Assembly (NCBI RefSeq): GCF_047238105.1
Contig: NZ_JBDFMD010000001.1
Location: forward strand, 6,386,001-6,450,000
DNA length: 64,000 nucleotides
Direction: 5' to 3'
DNA from: Paenibacillus_D sp047238105
GTDB taxonomy: Bacteria > Bacillota > Bacilli > Paenibacillales > Paenibacillaceae
Shown: positions 33,804-41,970 of the stretch, in pieces
Position numbering within the stretch: position 1 is the first letter of the stretch
Layout of the letters: every line of letters begins with the position of its first letter
Notes under the pieces: generated by a model
The model's input: only the letters and a program-made list of their open reading frames with translations
Told to the model about the DNA's origin: nothing
Database searches by the model: none
Program-made: the position numbers and the translations under genes

Positions 33804-36410
33804 TTGTATGCATCAATAGAAGGCAAATCAATCCTATCGGGAAGGATGATTCGACAAGTGAAACGAAAAATGACAACCCTGGTGATGACGGCCATGCTGC
33901 TTATGCTGCCAGATTCAGTCATCCCCGGCGCTCCTGCGGCAGCCGCAGTTCAGGCGTCCGTCTATGCCTCGCCCAGCGGCAGCGGCAATACCTGCACATT
34001 GGCAGCGCCTTGTTCGCTCGCTGGAGCGAAGACCAAAGTCCAGTCGTTGAATGCAAACATGTCTGGGGATATCATCGTTTACTTGCGAGGCGGCACCTAT
34101 ACGCTTTCTGCACCGCTGACATTTTCCTCTGCCGACTCGGGAACCAATGGGCATCGCGTAATATACCGGCGCTATCAAAATGAGACGCCCTTGATCTCCG
34201 GTGGCGTGAATCTGACAGGAGGATGGGAGCTACATGACACCGCAGCAAATATCTACCGCAAAAATAACGTTTCTCAGCGTTTCAGACAATTGGTTGTCGA
34301 GGGACAAAGCGGAATCCGGGCAAGAACGCCAAACCGGACGGATGCGAATGACTTTGGACCGTATTATACGGTCGTAGCAGCAGATACGGCCAACCGGACC
34401 TACACCGTCAACCGGTCGGAGATCGGCGACTGGGACAATCTAATGCAGGTTGAGATGGTCGTGCAGCCTCATTGGTATCACAATAATCTGCGGGTGGCAA
34501 GCTATGTTGCCGATTCGGATTATGCCTATCTCACCTTTCGCAGTCCTGAAAATGCAACCGCTTTCTTTAAGGAGCCAAGCTTTTATAACGCGGGCAGCGC
34601 GTATCATTTTGAAAACGCATACGAACTGCTCGATGCGCCGGGGGAGTGGTACCACAACACTTCTACCGACACCTTGTACTACAAGCCGCGCAGCGGCGAG
34701 AACATGGGAGAGGCCGCCGTGACCGCGACAGGTACTGAAGTATTGTTCGATCTTGCAGGAACTCCTGAATCGCCGGTACGCAATCTAAGCTTCGATGGGT
34801 TGGTGTTCCGACATGCGGGCTGGAACGGTCCTTCGAACAGCGGTGCCGTGCTGACACAGGCTGTGCAACCGGCCATCCTGACGACTAACGGCTATGCCAA
34901 ATCGGCTTATCCCCCTGGTGCAGTCCGTGTCGAATACGCCGACCATATCCGTCTGCAGAACAGCCGCTTCGAGCAATTGGGAGGCAACGGCATCGTCTTC
35001 TTCCGGGGTGTAAAACATAGCGAGATCGTTGGTAATCAGTTCCAGGATATCGCAGCCAACGGTGTCGTACTGGACGGTTACGCCCGGAAATTGCCGACTG
35101 ATGCAGAACAGACACGCAACATTGTTGTCGGCAACAATACCATTACGCGGTTCGGTCAGGCCTATACGAACGGCATCGGCATCCTGGCCGGGTTTGTCCG
35201 TCAGGTGACGATCGAGCATAATGAGATCAGCTACGGCCCATACTCCGGCATGCAGATCGGCAACCAGTCCAGCAGTCACAATGACATCGGGGCCGGTGAC
35301 AATATTATCCGCCACAATCATGTGCATCGCGTGATGCAGCTGCACGATGATGGCGGCGGAATCTATACGCTGGGTCGGCAAGAAGGTACCCGGATCGTGC
35401 AGAACTGGGTGCATCATATTTCCCGCAGTTCCCATGCCCAGCATTATCCGATCGGAGCTTTTTATTTGGACAATTATAGCGAATTTATTACTTTGGATCA
35501 TAACGTGACCCATGATCTGGGCTCTACGGTGCAGCAGATTTTTGAACAGGTGACGATCGGAGCCCGCAACAACGTCAAGCTCAACAACAACACGCAATCC
35601 CAGGACGTCAAGGACAGGGCAGGACCTCAGATAGACTATATCGAGAGCGGTTTTAATCTTGCCAACGGCAGTGCGCTTTCCTCAGACAGCGGTTGGACGA
35701 ATCTTCACTACATGTGGGACGATAATGTCAGCTCTTTCGAAGCGACAGCGGCAGCCGCAGAAGCATGGGTGGAATACGACTTTGTCACTCCCCGCACGAT
35801 TACGAAGCTGGTTTTTCAAGAGGACAATCACGGCGACTATCAGACAAGCGATTGGAAAGTTCAACATTGGGACGGCAGCTCGTTCGTGGACAGCTTCCTC
35901 TACCAGCCTTCTGCCACCGGCAATCTGCAGGAGAAGACAGTATTTATTCAGACTAGCAAGCTGAGACTGCTGGTTCGCAATACCGCTCCCGGCGGTCTCA
36001 TCGGTGTAAAGGAGTTCCGTGCGCTGGGCGGAGCTAATCTTGCAAGCTCAGCCACCCACTCCGGCAACAGCGGCTGGAGCCAGCTCCCGTTGCTGTGGGA
36101 TGGCACGACCAGCGGAGAAGCTTACGGCTCCTCGTCTCCTGCTTGGGTTGAATTCGATCTCGGCGCCCAGACAAGGCTAAGCAAATTTCGGTTCAATGAA
36201 GACAACGATGGTACGTATCAAGCTACCCAATGGCATGTGCAGGTATGGAATGGCAGCGCTTTTGTGGACGCCTTCAGTCCGATTGCTACCCATACCAATA
36301 CCTGGCAAGAACAGGAGGTTGACCTGACCACGAGCCGATTAAGACTGTATGTTGTTAATTCCAACCCGGGCGGTATTCCGGCGGTTCGGGAGTTTCAGAT
36401 CCTTCCTTGA
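33804..36410 (+). CDS. Secreted right-handed beta-helix protein with tandem discoidin-like domains
   Basis: This is probably an extracellular carbohydrate-active enzyme. The 868-residue product has a signal peptide (QVKRKMTTLVMTAMLLMLPDSV, cleaved near APAAAAVQA). A parallel beta-helix region spans about residues 50-620, with repeats such as IEHNEISYGPYSGMQIGNQ and IIRHNHVHRVMQLHDDGGGIY. Two F5/8 type C-like (CBM32-like) repeats occupy about 630-745 and 750-868, with matching LVFQEDNHGDYQTSDWKVQ and FRFNEDNDGTYQATQWHVQ. The element ENAYELLDAPGEWYH is shared with the next gene. I recall such a pattern from beta-helix glycosidase families such as GH141, but have not confirmed it. The best ribosome site (AAGGAGGAGA) serves TTG 33804; ATG 33846 is an alternative with a shorter signal peptide. 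Confidence 0.85.
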   Translation: MYASIEGKSILSGRMIRQVKRKMTTLVMTAMLLMLPDSVIPGAPAAAAVQASVYASPSGSGNTCTLAAPCSLAGAKTKVQSLNANMSGDIIVYLRGGTYTLSAPLTFSSADSGTNGHRVIYRRYQNETPLISGGVNLTGGWELHDTAANIYRKNNVSQRFRQLVVEGQSGIRARTPNRTDANDFGPYYTVVAADTANRTYTVNRSEIGDWDNLMQVEMVVQPHWYHNNLRVASYVADSDYAYLTFRSPENATAFFKEPSFYNAGSAYHFENAYELLDAPGEWYHNTSTDTLYYKPRSGENMGEAAVTATGTEVLFDLAGTPESPVRNLSFDGLVFRHAGWNGPSNSGAVLTQAVQPAILTTNGYAKSAYPPGAVRVEYADHIRLQNSRFEQLGGNGIVFFRGVKHSEIVGNQFQDIAANGVVLDGYARKLPTDAEQTRNIVVGNNTITRFGQAYTNGIGILAGFVRQVTIEHNEISYGPYSGMQIGNQSSSHNDIGAGDNIIRHNHVHRVMQLHDDGGGIYTLGRQEGTRIVQNWVHHISRSSHAQHYPIGAFYLDNYSEFITLDHNVTHDLGSTVQQIFEQVTIGARNNVKLNNNTQSQDVKDRAGPQIDYIESGFNLANGSALSSDSGWTNLHYMWDDNVSSFEATAAAAEAWVEYDFVTPRTITKLVFQEDNHGDYQTSDWKVQHWDGSSFVDSFLYQPSATGNLQEKTVFIQTSKLRLLVRNTAPGGLIGVKEFRALGGANLASSATHSGNSGWSQLPLLWDGTTSGEAYGSSSPAWVEFDLGAQTRLSKFRFNEDNDGTYQATQWHVQVWNGSAFVDAFSPIATHTNTWQEQEVDLTTSRLRLYVVNSNPGGIPAVREFQILP

Positions 36411-36414
36411 TGTC

Positions 36415-36437
36415 CGGGAGGAGCCTTGCTCCTCCCG
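36415..36437 (+). other. Intercistronic hairpin between the two beta-helix genes
   Basis: CGGGAGGAGC (36415-36424), loop CTT and GCTCCTCCCG (36428-36437) form a perfect ten-base-pair stem without a T run. It could stabilise the upstream transcript or reduce readthrough into the SLH-bearing gene. Confidence 0.5.
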
Positions 36438-36463
36438 CATGATTCTATACCAGAGGTGAAAAT

Positions 36464-39400
36464 ATGAAGCGAAATCTGCAATGTGCAAAGACAGCCGCTC
36501 TATATCTAATAATGATCATTTTGACAACGGGAGCCTGGTTTGGTCCGCTTGGCCAAGCGTATACCGGTGCAGCAGAAGAAGAGCTGGTGAATGCCGCAGT
36601 GAACAAGCCTGCGAGTGCTTCCACCTGGTGGGACGGCAACCGGCCGGAGCATGGAAACGACGGCAACGAGGACAGTGCGTGGGCAAGAAGGCAGACAGAC
36701 GAGCCAGCGGGTGCGCATTCCTGGTGGCAAGTGGACCTGCAGGCAGAGGTCCGGCCGCAGCGGATCGAATTTTTGCCCCGCCAGGGACAATACGCAACTT
36801 CGACCGGGCGATCCAACTTTGCCATTTTGGCCTCCAATGACCGTACGTTTGATCAGCATGTCATCCTGGGTACCAAGGAAACGGCGGATCCTGAGCCGGT
36901 TTTGTGGACACTTGAAGTGACAGACACCGAGCCCTATCGGTATATACGGGTGCAAAAGCTTAACACGACGAATCTGGACATGGCGGAACTGAGAGTTATG
37001 GCAGCTGCTGAGAACATCACTCCGGTCGAGCCCGAGGAACCGGTCGAGCCGGAAGAGCCGGTCGAGCCGGAGCCGCCAGAGGAACCATGGGAACCGGAAG
37101 AAGATGTCGTGCAAGCCGTGGTGCATGTCAATCCTCTCACCGGTGTTGACCACTCTGCGGGTACCCCGGACCAGCCTTTAGCCACGCTTGAAGGGGCTCG
37201 CGACCGCGTCCGTACGATCAATCAAAATATGACGGGACATATTCGTGTCTTGCTCGAGGGAGGCATGTATCGTCTTAACCGAACCTTGGAGCTGGATGAA
37301 CGTGATTCGGGTACCAACGGGTATTCGGTTATCTACGAGGCTGCTCCCGGCGCCACGCCGGTCATCGATGGCGGCAGGACGGTGACAGGCTGGGAACTGG
37401 CGGACGTCGATTCCAACTTGTACCGGGCCTATGTAGGGGAAGATGTCCAGACGCGCCAGTTGTTCGTCGAAGGACGACGGGCCACCCGGGCCCGGACGCC
37501 TGAAGGCATGACGTTGCCAGCCTTCACTTATGACGAGACGGGTCATACGACGTCGTATAATGAAATGCAGAATTGGGAGCATATCCAGGATGTGGAGTTC
37601 GTCTATAACCGGGCCTGGACGAACCCTCGCGCCACAATTGACCGTCTTGAAGAAGCGGGGGATCATCTTCGCATCGTCATGAAGCAGCCGGGGTGGCGTT
37701 ACCTGCGCACTAAGAGCAGTGGAGACCAGCACAATGCAAGGGAGCCCGGGTACATTGAAAATGCATTTGAGCTGCTTGATGAACCGGGGGAGTGGTATTT
37801 GAACCGGACAACCGGATACATCTACTACATGCCGCGCGATGGCGAGGACATGGCGACGGCCGATACGGTGATCCCTGTGCTGGAGGAGCTGGTATCCATT
37901 CGGGGAGCAAGTCTGGACAACCCGGCTCATCACATCCGCTTCCAGGGCGTGACCTTTCAGCATACGACTTGGCTGCGGCCGGGCACCGAACTGGCACATC
38001 CTGACGTCCAGTCCAACGTCATTCGCCATAACCAAAGTACTGGCGAAGAATATTTGAGTGCAGCTGCGATCGATACGCAGCTGGCAAGACATATCCATCT
38101 GGACAATAACCGGTATGAGAACCTGGGTGCGGCAGCCGTCAATATGACGGCCGGCGGCCAGTACAACCGGATTACCAACTCCAGATTTTATGATATCGCG
38201 GGAGGCGCGATCCAGCTCGGTGAACCGAACCGTACCGCCAACGCAGCCGATTACCGGTATGTCATGCGACATCTGGCGATTGAGAACAACTATATCAGCA
38301 AGATTGGCGTAGAGTATCGTTCGGCCGCGGGGATATTCGCTTCCTTTGCCGAACACCTTAGCATTGTCCATAACGAAATCTCCTATGTCGGCTACAGCGG
38401 CATTACTATCGGTTGGAGCTGGGGCAATGGAGCGACCGTGGCCAAGAACAACCGGATTGAAAACAATTATGTTCATGACGTCATGCGGGACGTGGAGGAT
38501 GGCGGTGCAATCTATACGCTCGGCAACCAGCCAGGTTCTCTCGTGCGGGGCAATTATGTGAACCGCGTGCTGGAGCTTCAGGGCGGCATCTATCATGATG
38601 AAGGGAGCTCCAACTTTCTTACGGAGAACAACGTCATCAAGAACGTCATCAAGTGGATGGATATCTGGACGGCTAAGCAGCAGAACCTTCTCATCCGCAA
38701 TAACTTTATGGACACCGACCAGATCCGAAACGTCGGAACCAATATCACACTGGAGAATAATCAGGTCATCACTGGCGGCAACTGGCCCCCGGAGGCGCGG
38801 GCGATTATGGCAAACGCGGGGCTGAAGCCCGGCTACGACCATTTGAGAACTGCTGATAAAGAAGCCCCGTCAGCGCCGGAACCGGATGCAACCCTGATCA
38901 CGCAGGTATCCGCGCAACTGGAATGGAGTATCCCTTATGACGATGTAGGCGTTCATGAATACGATATTTACGTGGATTCGGCTCTGGTGGCCACGACGAT
39001 TCATCCCCATTATGCAATCGAGGGACTCCAGCCGGGCAGAACCTACACCGTTACTGTAAGGGCCAGGGACGAATCGGGCAAATCGGCTTCGGCTGCTATA
39101 GACATCACTACTGTGAATACCCAGCCGGGTGAGGTGATCTACGAAGAGGATTTTGAAGAACAGACGATTGGTGAAGCGCCTTCCGGTTCCGCATCCACGG
39201 TATCTGCAGGAGGACGTATCCTGATCCAGGGCGATGAATCCAACAAGTATGCCCGCATCGCAACAACCAGCAGCTCGCCCGTCACGGCGACGCACACGAT
39301 GAATCTGCCCCCAGTGGCTGGAAGGTTTGCGGTTGAAGCGAGTGTGATGACCGAAGAGGCTACGCGCTGGAAGCAGGCGCTATACCTGCGCAACGAGCGC

Positions 39401-40993
39401 AATCAGGATGCGCTAAGCATCAGTTTCGACGAAGACATGCTGGTGCTGTTCAACGGACAGGACAAGGCGGAGATTACCCGGATCGAGCCGCATCAGTGGT
39501 ACCGCTTGCGTATCGAAGGGGACACACTTGCCAACCACTTCAGCGTATACTTGGACGGTGACCTTGTACTCTCAGATCAACCGTTCCGCAACAAGGCCGG
39601 CGTCATCGCTTCGCTGTATCACCGGGTGGGAGCGGATCATTACGGCACGGCCAATATGGATAATGTCCAAGTCGTATACCTCGGTGTGCAAAATGAAGTT
39701 CCGGAGGTTCCGACTCCGCCACAGCCGCCGCAACTGCCATATCTGCCGCCACTTCCGGAAGAGGAGCCTGAGCCAGATGCCGGCCACGAGCAGGACTTGT
39801 GGCTCGTCACTCCGATAGAAGAAGATGGAGCATGGCGTGCCAAGGTTGAGCCTGAATGGCTGCGGTCTTGGCTAGAGGAACGCCCCGGGCAGGAGCCTGC
39901 GAGCTTGGAGCTGTTCCTCGAGGTCCCGGCGGGTGGAGAGCGTATCGAGCTGGCATTTCCCGCAGGTGTGATTCAACTGCTGATAGACAAGATGAAGCAA
40001 GGCAGCCTCATCGTCCAGGTAACCGGGGGTCTTCGGTATGAGCTGCCGATTGCCGCATTCAACGATATGGCATGGCAAGGGGAGCCGCCCGCCGATATCT
40101 TGAACGCAGGTGAGGTGCGGTTGTCGATTGTCGAAGAAGAATCGATAGAGAAAGCCGGGCCCGACGGCGTCCGTTTTCTTGGCCCGCTCTACACAGTGAT
40201 ATGGGAAGCGGAGAAGGATCATCAACGTTGGTCTATTCGTGAATTCAGCGGAGCCTATGGGCTGCTCCATGTGAGTGTCCCCAATTCCCCTCGGCAGCTG
40301 TCTGCGGCAAGGGTTGACGGCACTGCCGGCTACCGTTACGTACCGGCGCGCATTATGGAATCGGAGAGCGGGTGGCAGGTATCGATGCACGCGCGCGGCT
40401 CCGCATCCTATCGTGTGGTCTCGCACCTCAAAACCTTTGCGGATTTAAGGGGGCATTGGAGCAAGCAGGAAATTGAGCAAATGGCGTCGAAGCTGCTAAT
40501 CCAAGGTTACGATGCCTCTTCGTTTGAACCAAACCGGCCGATTACACGAGCGGAAACATCTGTTTTGCTGATACGGGCGCTTGGATTGCAGGAGCTGGAC
40601 GGGGAATTCTCCTTTACCGATATGATCCAGCCCCGTTGGTTTGACCCGGCGATTCACATGGCTGTCCGGATCGGTTTGATTCAGGGGTATGAGGATGGAA
40701 GCTTCCGTCCGGAAGCGCCGATCAGCCGGGAAGAGCTGATGGTGATGGTCGTCCGCATGAAGGAATATGCGGGTCTGGGCTGGTCTGACGGCACCGGAGA
40801 GCCGGCTGCGCTGCCATACTCGGATGCCGGGGCCATCGCCCTGTGGGCAAGAGAGGCTGTGCTGCTCGCCTCCAGTGACGAGCTTGTCCGCGGTCGCCTA
40901 GATGGCAGCTTCGGACCGCGCGACCACGCCACGCGAGCTGAGGTGGCAGTCCTGCTGCACCGTTTGCTGGATCGAGCGGGCTGGCTTGGTTAG
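36464..40993 (+). CDS. Multidomain S-layer-anchored beta-helix enzyme
   Basis: This 1509-residue surface protein is probably an enzyme on the same glycan as its neighbour. In order: signal peptide (1-36); F5/8 type C-like module (about 42-180) beginning NAAVNKPASASTWWDGNRPE; a Pro/Glu repeat linker (VEPEEPVEPEE, 187-215); a beta-helix domain (about 220-795) homologous to the previous gene (ARTPEG, ENAFELLDEPGEWYLN); a fibronectin type III-like module (799-885); a LamG-like module (892-1076); a second Pro linker; a region of unknown fold; and three SLH motifs (about 1322-1505; SFEPNRPITRAE, SFRPEAPISREE, SFGPRDHATRAE) that would bind pyruvylated wall polymer. The start ATG 36464 follows AGAGGTG. 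It ends four bases before the convergent AraC gene. Confidence 0.9.
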   Translation: MKRNLQCAKTAALYLIMIILTTGAWFGPLGQAYTGAAEEELVNAAVNKPASASTWWDGNRPEHGNDGNEDSAWARRQTDEPAGAHSWWQVDLQAEVRPQRIEFLPRQGQYATSTGRSNFAILASNDRTFDQHVILGTKETADPEPVLWTLEVTDTEPYRYIRVQKLNTTNLDMAELRVMAAAENITPVEPEEPVEPEEPVEPEPPEEPWEPEEDVVQAVVHVNPLTGVDHSAGTPDQPLATLEGARDRVRTINQNMTGHIRVLLEGGMYRLNRTLELDERDSGTNGYSVIYEAAPGATPVIDGGRTVTGWELADVDSNLYRAYVGEDVQTRQLFVEGRRATRARTPEGMTLPAFTYDETGHTTSYNEMQNWEHIQDVEFVYNRAWTNPRATIDRLEEAGDHLRIVMKQPGWRYLRTKSSGDQHNAREPGYIENAFELLDEPGEWYLNRTTGYIYYMPRDGEDMATADTVIPVLEELVSIRGASLDNPAHHIRFQGVTFQHTTWLRPGTELAHPDVQSNVIRHNQSTGEEYLSAAAIDTQLARHIHLDNNRYENLGAAAVNMTAGGQYNRITNSRFYDIAGGAIQLGEPNRTANAADYRYVMRHLAIENNYISKIGVEYRSAAGIFASFAEHLSIVHNEISYVGYSGITIGWSWGNGATVAKNNRIENNYVHDVMRDVEDGGAIYTLGNQPGSLVRGNYVNRVLELQGGIYHDEGSSNFLTENNVIKNVIKWMDIWTAKQQNLLIRNNFMDTDQIRNVGTNITLENNQVITGGNWPPEARAIMANAGLKPGYDHLRTADKEAPSAPEPDATLITQVSAQLEWSIPYDDVGVHEYDIYVDSALVATTIHPHYAIEGLQPGRTYTVTVRARDESGKSASAAIDITTVNTQPGEVIYEEDFEEQTIGEAPSGSASTVSAGGRILIQGDESNKYARIATTSSSPVTATHTMNLPPVAGRFAVEASVMTEEATRWKQALYLRNERNQDALSISFDEDMLVLFNGQDKAEITRIEPHQWYRLRIEGDTLANHFSVYLDGDLVLSDQPFRNKAGVIASLYHRVGADHYGTANMDNVQVVYLGVQNEVPEVPTPPQPPQLPYLPPLPEEEPEPDAGHEQDLWLVTPIEEDGAWRAKVEPEWLRSWLEERPGQEPASLELFLEVPAGGERIELAFPAGVIQLLIDKMKQGSLIVQVTGGLRYELPIAAFNDMAWQGEPPADILNAGEVRLSIVEEESIEKAGPDGVRFLGPLYTVIWEAEKDHQRWSIREFSGAYGLLHVSVPNSPRQLSAARVDGTAGYRYVPARIMESESGWQVSMHARGSASYRVVSHLKTFADLRGHWSKQEIEQMASKLLIQGYDASSFEPNRPITRAETSVLLIRALGLQELDGEFSFTDMIQPRWFDPAIHMAVRIGLIQGYEDGSFRPEAPISREELMVMVVRMKEYAGLGWSDGTGEPAALPYSDAGAIALWAREAVLLASSDELVRGRLDGSFGPRDHATRAEVAVLLHRLLDRAGWLG

Positions 40994-40997
40994 CGGG

Positions 40998-41873
40998 CTA
41001 TAAAGTCAATGGCATACGCTCGGGACGTGCACCTTGCCGGTAGGCCTGCGGTGTGACGCCGAGCTTTCGTTTGAACACCTGGCTGAAGTACGAGGCGCTG
41101 GAAAATCCACACTGCTCGCCAATCATACGGATGCTGTCCTGCTTGGCCGATAAACGAAAGCAAGCTTCACTCAGCCGTTTGGCCGTCAGGTAGTCCGTGA
41201 CGGTCATCCCCGCATACCGGGGAAACAGATGGGAGATGTGATTGGCGGACAGATGAAGGCTTTGCGCCATTCGTTCGAGCGAGAAGGGTTGTGCGTAGTG
41301 CTGCTCCAGCCATTGCATAATGCGCTCGGCATGCAGAGCTTCCCGGTTTTGAAGATCGGTTGACCGCTCATGCGCGTTCAATCCGGCGTGTACGACAGGA
41401 ATCAGTTGAAGACCGAACAGGGCTACCTGCTCCCATTGCTCCTCCCAGTGCAGGTCGGCGAGCGTTTGCTCCAGGGCGGCCAGCTCGGCCCAAATAGGAT
41501 GATCCTCCTGCAACTGGATATATTGTACGGGAATCTTGTGTCTCCACAGGGCGGCCAGTTTGTCTGCAAGAATGGGGAAAGGGCTTACACATGTCTCCAT
41601 GGCCTCAGGCTCGATTTTAAGCACGGTGCGGATATAGGGCTCTGTTGAGTTGTGAGACAACTGGACCTTATGGAGCTGGTAGGGCTGGAAGAAGGCCAGA
41701 CATGGAGCTTGAATGGAATAGGTGCGGTCGTTGACCCAGATGGTGCCCTTGCCGCTGTGAATAAATAGAAATTCCATGCCTTTATGCACATGCATCCAGT
41801 TGTGCTTGGTTGAACCTTTGTAATAATCAAACGCAAAGTGAAGGGGAAGAACGACACGCTCGATATGCTTCAC
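40998..41873 (-). CDS. AraC-family transcriptional regulator with cupin sensor
   Basis: This 291-residue regulator has an N-terminal cupin sugar-sensing domain (HNWMHVHKGMEFLFIHSGKGTI, then PYQLHKVQ). The C-terminal AraC/XylS double helix-turn-helix (FSLERMAQSLHLSANHISHLF and IRMIGEQCGFSSASYFSQVFKRKLGVTPQAYR) binds DNA. I start at GTG 41873, reading MKHIERVVLPLHFAF, with AAGGGTGG upstream on the reverse strand. The frame extends to a TTG at 41936 but that adds 21 atypical residues. It faces the GH31 gene across a 97-base divergent region, so it is a good candidate to control that gene, or the beta-helix genes, in response to a sugar. Confidence 0.9.
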   Translation of the reverse strand: MKHIERVVLPLHFAFDYYKGSTKHNWMHVHKGMEFLFIHSGKGTIWVNDRTYSIQAPCLAFFQPYQLHKVQLSHNSTEPYIRTVLKIEPEAMETCVSPFPILADKLAALWRHKIPVQYIQLQEDHPIWAELAALEQTLADLHWEEQWEQVALFGLQLIPVVHAGLNAHERSTDLQNREALHAERIMQWLEQHYAQPFSLERMAQSLHLSANHISHLFPRYAGMTVTDYLTAKRLSEACFRLSAKQDSIRMIGEQCGFSSASYFSQVFKRKLGVTPQAYRQGARPERMPLTL

Positions 41874-41970
41874 GGGTAGACCACCCTTCGCAGTATAGGT
41901 AGAGAAGAGTATATCACCGCCTGTTGTTCTGCACAATGAGCGGCAGGCGGTGTCAGGAGGAGATGCCCCG

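Noticed and set aside
37020..37100. Repeated GAGCCGGAAGAGCCGGTC-like units, considered as a CRISPR or minisatellite
   Set aside because: They encode the in-frame Pro/Glu linker of the SLH protein, without spacers of constant length. No CRISPR array or cas gene is visible in the window.
37178..38842. Reverse-strand open frame of 554 codons within the SLH beta-helix gene
   Set aside because: It lies wholly inside a well-supported secreted protein and shows no domain, signal peptide or ribosome site of its own.
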